Origin: Atherix ibis
Taxonomy: Eukaryota; Arthropoda; Insecta; Diptera; Athericidae
NCBI GenBank assembly: GCA_958298945.1
Contig: OY282605.1
Location: 111,782,267-111,846,266 of the forward strand
DNA length: 64,000 nucleotides
Direction of reading: 5' to 3'
Shown here piece after piece: positions 57,041-64,000 of the stretch. Numbering within the stretch: the stretch's first letter is position 1; every line of letters begins with the position of its first letter. Under the pieces are notes generated by a model. The model made no database searches. It was not told where the DNA came from and saw only the letters and a list, made by a program, of their open reading frames with translations. The translations under genes and the position numbers were made by a program.

Positions 57041-60000
57041 AATCACTTCAAACTTTAAAAGTATTCATTATGCCCACAACGCAAGAAATGGTTTAGTTTA
57101 AGGTTTGTTATTTTATATTATGGATCCTTTAGTTACTAAACAACGCATTAATTATTGCGCAGCAGTAATAAAAATTGGGTACCGATTTTTTTTTTTTTGA
57201 AAAACGTATAGCTAAACTATGTCTGAAAATACAGAAATGATTGTGAAGCAGCTACTGTACTTAAAAAAAGTGATTGTCTCACGTGCATTTTGCACGTTAT
57301 TACCATACATTCCCATATTTATCTAATGAAGAATATTTGAACTTACAGCCTACAATTCAGATTTACCGATTTATTGAAATAAACTTTTCCTCGATAGAAA
57401 GTTTTATAAGAATTTCCGAATCAGTAACGGAAACTTTTGATAAGAAATAAAAGTGCTGACGTTGTACTACAATCGTTGTAAGTTTGAGTATCCTTTAGGA
57501 TAGTTTTTGGTTAGTTTGTGCTTTCGCAGAGAAAATTCAATAAATATTTTTATGGCCAAATTTATTTTTATCGTTTTTAACACGATTTTATTGAATGTAA
57601 CAATTTCATAAAAGGGTCGCATTTGTGAAAAGCCATTCCTACACGTATTAAGAAGTTATTTATAAAAAATTCTGAAAGTATTTTTACAGATAAGTATTTG
57701 AACAAGAATCAATTTTATACAAACGGCTAAGAAATATCAACCTAAAAAATTTCATTTTAAAATTTTAAAACTGCTAGTAAAACTGACTCGACAGAAAATC
57801 ATATTAAAATTAAAAGTATTCAATTAAAAAAAAAAAAGATGAAATTTTTATATTTTCATAAAACATAAAAATATCATCTTTTAATTCGAAGTCAGTATGA
57901 ATAACGATTTGGAAATTTTATTATTATAAACTATATAAAAAGAGTAATAGAATAAATAATGATAAAAATAGTATTTAAATTAATAGCAATTACAATATTT
58001 GATAAAAATAATCTTAATAATAATGAAAAATATTTAAAAATTATTTTTTTTTTAAATTACAAAAGTCCATAAAGAAATTAAATTATTATAATAAAATAAA
58101 ACGAATTAATAATTACTGCTTTTAAACTAATACAATTATTAAAAATAACTACTTTTAAGAGAATTTTACTCATTATAATCAATACAAAACGATTTGTTTA
58201 TTGACAATCAAAAATTATCTTACGATTAATAAAAATGCCTTCTACTTAAAAATAATTTCATTTTCCTTATAAAAGTCCTATTGGATATAAAATCGTAAAA
58301 TGTAATTTGAAATTAACCAAAAATCAAATCTTTGATCATAAAAAGGAACTAAAATTACTAAAAGTCAAAATCATCTGAATTAATCGGTAGCTAATTATAA
58401 TCGAAAAGGTAAGCATCTGTGGTATGATTTCATCTGAAATAATTTTTACCATTCAGATAATAATCGTGAAGCTTTTAAAATTTTTAAATAATAACGAAGA
58501 TGGTGATGTCTTCCTGGAATGATATTTTTTCTTTTTAATTTTTAAATATTATGCATTTCTGGATTTAAATAACAGTGAGAAAAAATTAAATTCTTCTTCG
58601 AATCGAAATATTTATATGAGTACATAGAAAATTTTAATCACCACTTTTTTTTTTTAAAAAAAAGAGAACAAATTATAGTAAAATTTTTATTTGATTTATT
58701 AAAATAACGGACAAAAAATAATAATTATATTAGAAAAAATAAATTAAAAGTTTTTTCTTCTATTTACTTAAATGAAGGTCAGGTTAGTTAATTAGAAAAA
58801 AAAGTTACCATAAAGCTGCAATATAAAAGGTACTATAATATTTTTTCTCTAAATAGGAACAAAAGTTATTTGTAGAATTTATTTAAAGAAAATTGTTTAC
58901 TAGGAAAATTCCAAAGCAAAACTGTTGAGTATAAAATATTGCGTAGAAGTTTGGAGTTATTGTTCATCGAGTGCATAAATTGATACCATCAAATTTTAAT
59001 GATATTTCTTGGGAAAACATTTTTTCGAATTAGATTTTCTTACAACATTTCTTCAGAGAATTAGACGTTATTAATTGGAATCAATTTGGCAGATCCTTAG
59101 TCCTACATTTCCCGAAATAAAAACATGTGTCTAGATGCAGATCGTTACACGTATGAGATTATAGACAATGCCATTTACCACTTTAGATATTGGTAATTTG
59201 GCACATGCTCGCGTGTCTTATTATGGGCAACAGTAACTCTATACAAAGTATTTTTTTATCGATCCCAGTACAAGCGATAGTAGTCAAATAATAATAGTCA
59301 ATTTTCGCTATTATCATCCTTCAAAAGCATTAGAAAAATATCACATTGTATGAAGGACATTGCGTGAATTTTGGGAGGAAAATGTGAAAACCTTACAATT
59401 TAGACTTCTTTGACTTCAGAACAAAATATTGTATAATATCGGAATTTTTTATTTTGTTATCATTTTTATATAATTTGTGAGTAAATACCATAAATAATTA
59501 ACATAGATTTTGCCTTTTTAAATGAACGAGCCATTACGAATTTTTTGGGTAGATTTATAAGAAAATTCTAATTATAAAATAATTCTACCATCCTCTACTG
59601 CATCTCTAAGTTCAAATACAAAAACTATATTAGTAAATTACGACTATATTAAGCGAGTGAATTCGCCTAAAAAAATTCATCATATTTTACCAAAAATTCT
59701 AAAAAGCGTTCATTAGTAGTTAAACAATTTTATGAAGATGGCACCCTCAGTCTAAAATATAGGGTGATGTCATTTTTTGTAGCATTCGCTGTAGGTCCAA
59801 TTAGACACACGTAGTTCTGCGAAGGGCGAAATAAAAAAAACACAAGTTCATATGGCCGTGACTTCTCAATTTCTCAACATAAACTGAAAATTACAATACA
59901 TTTGACGTTCTTTTTCTTCAAATTAAAATAAACATTTTAAATTGTCAACGCTAATTTTTGTTATATATCAAAATAAGGCATACTTGCAAGTTTTAATAAT

Positions 60001-60329
60001 TCTTTAATTGGACTTTATTATTAACTAAATGCAACTGTCAAATGTAAAAAAAATGCTGCCAACCTCAAAGCGATAAAATGGGAGAAATTTTCAGCTCGGG
60101 GCTTACAAATTTCGGAATTGCACTATTTCGTAAGGCCTTTTTGGGACGAAAACATTTGGTGTAGAAATGCCAATAAGTTAAATTCTGGTAATATGGTTCT
60201 AGTGAGTAATATGGAACACTCTGGAAGAAAGAAAGTAACAAACACTTCATTCAAAACTATAACTCAGTTTAGTAATAACGAAAATGTGGGAAAACAAATA
60301 GAAAGCTTTTGATTTCCGTCTCAGTGGTG
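57041..60329. other. Very AT-rich region without recognised genes
   Basis: No gene or element seen. An 18-bp-arm hairpin (57834-57882) is present but built of A/T words. Confidence 0.5.
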
Positions 60330-61180
60330 AGCGAGAAGAATGATGTGAGGTAAGTCAGAATAGTGCTAGGATAAGATGAATAGTGCTCGGAGAAGAAGAA
60401 TATTCTTTGGACAGGTTAAATAATGCTCGAAGAAGGAGAATAGTGCTCGAAGGTGAGCAAAAATTGAGGAAGGAGGATATTAGTGCACGGAGGTGAGCGA
60501 GAAGAATGCGCAGAGGTGAACGAGGTGAAATATTGCTCTTAAGTTGGCGAAAAAAGAGCTCGTAAAAGGAAAATAATGGTCGAAAGTGATTGAGAATAAT
60601 GTTTGCTAAGGGAGAATAATAGTCGGAGAATAAGAATAGTGCTCAGTGAGCGAGAATAGTGCTCAGAGAAGGACAATTGTATTTGAAGAAGGAGAATATT
60701 GCTCGGATATGAGCAAGAATTGTGCTCTGAGGTGAGGAATAGTAGTGTTTAGTGAGGCAGAATAGTACTCGGAGGAGGAGAATAATGCTCGGTGATGGAT
60801 AATAATGATCGGTGAGGGAGAATAGTGCTCATTGACCAAGTATAGTGCTCAGAGAAGGACAATTGTATTTGAAGAAGGAGAATAAGTCTCGGAGATGAGC
60901 AAGAATTGTGCTCTGAGGTGAGGAAGAGTAGTGTTTGGTGAGGCAGAATAGTACTCGGAGAAGGAGAATAATGCTCGGTGATAGATAATAATGATCGGTG
61001 AGGGAGAATAGTGCTCATTGACCAAGTATTGTGCTCGTAGAAGGAGAAGTTTATTTGAAGAAAGAGAATATTGCTCGGAGATGAGCGAGAATTGTGCTCT
61101 GAGGTGAGGAAGTGTAGTGTTCGGTGAGGGAGACTAGCGCCCAGTGAGCAAAAATAGTACTCGGTAAAAAAAATAGGAGT
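60330..61180. repeat. Purine-rich minisatellite with higher-order period
   Basis: The plus strand consists of degenerate short units of the type gagaatagtgctcggagaag. From 60661 the array shows a 186-bp higher-order period: the same 186-bp block starts at 60661, 60847 and 61033. Open frames on the minus strand (such as SEHYSPSPSTILPH repeats) follow from the repeat and are not evidence of a gene. Confidence 0.95.
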
Positions 61181-61976
61181 CGATGAAAAGTACGCGATAA
61201 AAAGAACAAAGTAATGAAAAAAGGTTTTTTTTTGTGAAAAATTTTAAATAAATCAGAAAATTTATTGAGACTATAAAAATAAACCAGAAAAGACATTTAT
61301 TTTATCCTTCGAATCTACGTGGGATCGTAACACTTTCCTTCATTATAGAGCATAAAAATTTCAATAAAATAAAGAAAGTGAGCAACCATTTATCAGAATT
61401 TATTTCTGTACTTTTCGAAATAATTATTAAAATATTTATTAGGATATTGTGTGTAATGCATAACACTATTAAAATATAATATCTGCCAAAAATTTACTTT
61501 TTATCAACATATTATGATAATAACAAACCATCATAAGGATTATAAATTTTACCGAATAAATTTCACTGTCTTAACTCTATTGAACTTCAACATTTCTAAG
61601 CCGTTCAACTTTCGGATATAAATATTTTCAAGTTCAATCACCATCATTAATTGTGCAGACGATAATAATGAGTATTTGCATGAATTATGACTGATTTTTG
61701 CAGTTTTTATTTGAATTTTTCAAAGTCAAAATGGCTTATCGAAAAATGCTGCTACTATAGAAATAAGAAAATCTAAAAAACTAAAAACCTATTCGTGCGT
61801 ATTTATTCCAAAGGTTTTGAAAATGTTTTTTTCGCTACTATTTTTCTATCGACAAAATGATTTGCATAGAATCATGAACGTGTACTTGTGTTTGTACAAG
61901 TACAGTGTGTATTTTTTGATCTTTTCAAAGTAAACTAACAAAGCATAAGAGACGTTGTTAGAGAAAATGTACTAAC
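61181..61976. other. AT-rich, probably intron of the exon to the right
   Basis: No feature other than the splice donor at its right edge. Confidence 0.4.
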
Positions 61977-62074
61977 CGTTTTGACCACAAATGGCTGGCA
62001 CGGGAATGCTAAAGAGCATGATGGAACGGAAGATGAACAACAGAACCACCATTGGCACCATTGGCACCAGCAGT
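61977..62074 (-). CDS. Candidate coding exon with signal-peptide-like start
   Basis: A 98-bp block on the minus strand lies between an acceptor (actactgtgcag, cut after 62075) and a donor (gttagt starting at 61976). It is open throughout and GC-richer than its surroundings. Two ATG codons in the same frame lie near its start (in a doubled gtgccaatg). From them the sequence reads MVPMVVLLFIFRSIMLFSIP and then VPAICGQN, that is, a hydrophobic stretch of about 18 residues followed by a Cys-containing mature start: the layout of a signal peptide exon. The exon ends with one base of the next codon. CG-N starts of this kind are seen in insect secreted CUB-domain proteins, but that link is only a guess. 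No flanking exon was found in the window. Confidence 0.5.
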
Positions 62075-64000
62075 CTGCACAGTAGTTAGTAAATCAAAAA
62101 ATGGCAATAAATTTCGACATAATTCAATTATGTACACCTGTTATCGAGTGGCATGATTTAACACCAACTATTTGATTACACGACAATAAAGTCAAAATAA
62201 TTATTTTAATCTGGTTTACAAGTAATACGGCCTTGAGCAGATCGATGGATGGATACCAATGGGCGCAATTTTCCATTTTCTTTGTAATATTTTTTTTTTC
62301 TTTTTCTAATTTATTGTTGTTGTTATTTTTTTTTTGTTAATTTTTTTTATTTTATTTTCATTTATTATTGTATTGTAATTGGTTCGAATAGAAATTTCAA
62401 GAAGAGGAGCGTTGAACGCTAAAATTAAGTTGTTTGCCATCCGCGCCATCATTTATTCCAGTTTGTAGTCTAATTGCAGGCACAAATGCTAACTGAGGCA
62501 GGAGCTGGAATCGATGCTGTGAAGCTATGATGATGGTAGCAGTGTTGTCGTAATCATAAAACTATCGAGTATAGGTTAATGCCTTCTTTGAAATTTCAGT
62601 TTCAAAAGGTATTCGTTTCGAAATACTACCAATATGAATTGCGATTTATTTGATTAATGTACTCTGGATTTAATAATGGAGGCAAAATACAAAATGATCT
62701 CAACAGAAACCTTGATCTTGGACATGACTGTTACGTGGATGACCTCAGTTTCGAGTTTCGACATTGACTACGATTTCGATTCCATTTTATTGTTGGTGGT
62801 TACCTTTTAGTTGATATTGACTTGATTTGTATGATTGCGTTCAAATTTTTAATATAGCTTTGTCATTGGTATTGATAATGAAAATGCCCACTTTTCAACG
62901 TACAAATTATGTCTGAAAGTAAATAAAACAATAAAGAAAAATCAAAATATTTAACGTTAAAACAGTTCATTTATTTTATATTTAGTTAAATTATTGAATA
63001 TTACCTTCATTATAGAATGTACAATTAGTTTGAATAGTTTTTTGTTATTATCGTTTTATTAAATTATAATTTTCTGAGTCATTTTTAAACTTGAAAGTTA
63101 ACGTGAACTCTCAAAGTGATCATTTTAATAATGCACTCAACCGTTTTGAAGGAAATTTGATAGTATAACTTAGAGAAAATAACAGAAAAAAGGTGACTAT
63201 AACTTAAATTTTGATTATTTTTTGAAAATCACTTGACAGAATAATAATTTTATTAATTGAGATAATACTTGTTCCAAGTATTGTTGTCTCTATAATATAT
63301 GACTACACGTACTATTTTGAATAGTATTAAATAAGATTCATTGCGTTGGAATTGATAATATAAAGAAGATTTGGCTTGACATAATAATATCTGATGTAAG
63401 CTTGTGATAGAAAATATCCTTCGATCAGTTGACGTACTAAGCCCTGTCTTGAATTGAAATGAGTTAATGAATACTATTTTTATTTTAAACAATTTTATCT
63501 ATTTAACCATTTTGTCTATTAATAGTTATACAAAAAATGCATATAATCTCATTACAGTTTAAATGGTTTCTTTCTTATATTTATAGAATTAATATGGACT
63601 AAATATTTTCTTGCAGTCTCTATACGTTTTTTTACTATAGTCTAATAAATATTTAAATGTAATACGTAAATTTTTAATTGGAATTAATTTTGCAAATATT
63701 TTTGCTTTTGAAATATTATTATTTTTATAATCGGTTTCATTCTTAATTAACTGGGGGAACTTTTCAGTTGCAAAAATTTGCAAGATTATAGAAATCATTT
63801 AACATTAAATATATAATTACGCTATACCTTTCTAGATGAATGGTAGAAGCTGTATTATGATAAATGGTTAGCCATTTTGAAGTTTAAAATATACAATCCT
63901 GCAATTTGACAGCTATTAAAAATAGACAATATTTATCCTGAATAGACACATCAGACAACACTATAATTTTGACAGGTTTTATTCGACAGCTGTCACAGCA
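62075..64000. other. AT-rich, possibly 5' intron or flank of the exon
   Basis: No further exon, promoter or transposon could be supported. A less AT-rich piece at about 62390-62580 holds no recognised frame. Confidence 0.4.

Noticed and set aside
57834..57882. Hairpin with 18-bp arms as a possible microRNA precursor
   Set aside because: Nearly pure A/T words in an AT-rich region; chance is a sufficient explanation.
60749..61018. A repeat-containing protein (SEHYSPSPSTILPH units)
   Set aside because: The open frame is produced by the minisatellite; there are no start context, splice or domain signs.
1..64000. CRISPR arrays, operons, riboswitches or prophages
   Set aside because: The sequence is animal genomic DNA dominated by mariner, Jockey and SINE elements; no bacterial-type features are present.

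Overview
The window is AT-rich eukaryotic DNA from an arthropod, most likely an insect. Everything recognisable is a piece of an insect-type transposable element, and no complete host gene was found. Scattered motifs such as tatgtacatatg hint at Diptera, but that is only a guess; the species is not identified.

0-13 kb is a transposon graveyard with a few fresh insertions. It holds a degraded IS630/Tc1-like DDE element (0.3-0.9 kb). A mellifera/cecropia-type mariner (1.4-3.36 kb) is split by a Himar1-like irritans mariner. Another mariner (3.76-6.34 kb, MLE-C) is split by a different mariner (MLE-B, 3.93-5.23 kb) that still has an uninterrupted 350-codon transposase, near-perfect terminal repeats and a TA duplication. 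Then come two tRNA-type SINE heads, a 60-bp-arm inverted repeat, a second copy of the MLE-C family in reverse orientation (MLE-D), a decayed non-LTR retrotransposon and a relic of an HTH_48 (GVQW3-like) mariner.

13-29 kb carries two more mellifera/cecropia-type mariner fragments, an RNase H fragment with a duplicated end, several HTH_48 mariner relics, two Jockey-like RT fragments, two IS630-like fragments and a third, 3'-truncated member of the MLE-C family (MLE-E).

29-52 kb is mostly extremely AT-rich sequence without genes. It contains a decayed tandem repeat (35.9-36.9 kb), small RT and Tc1 scraps, a second IS630-like deletion derivative, two HTH_48 mariner relics and two strong hairpins. 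52-57 kb has more mariner and Jockey debris. 60.3-61.2 kb is a purine-rich minisatellite with a 186-bp higher-order period.

The only candidate host coding sequence is a 98-bp exon on the minus strand (61977-62074). It has good splice sites on both sides and could encode a signal peptide, so 29-64 kb may be intronic or flanking DNA of a gene read right to left. No novel multi-gene system is apparent. The most useful observations are the intact MLE-B, the two nested insertions, the inverted MLE-C/MLE-D pair that could give double-stranded RNA, and the unexplained hairpins.
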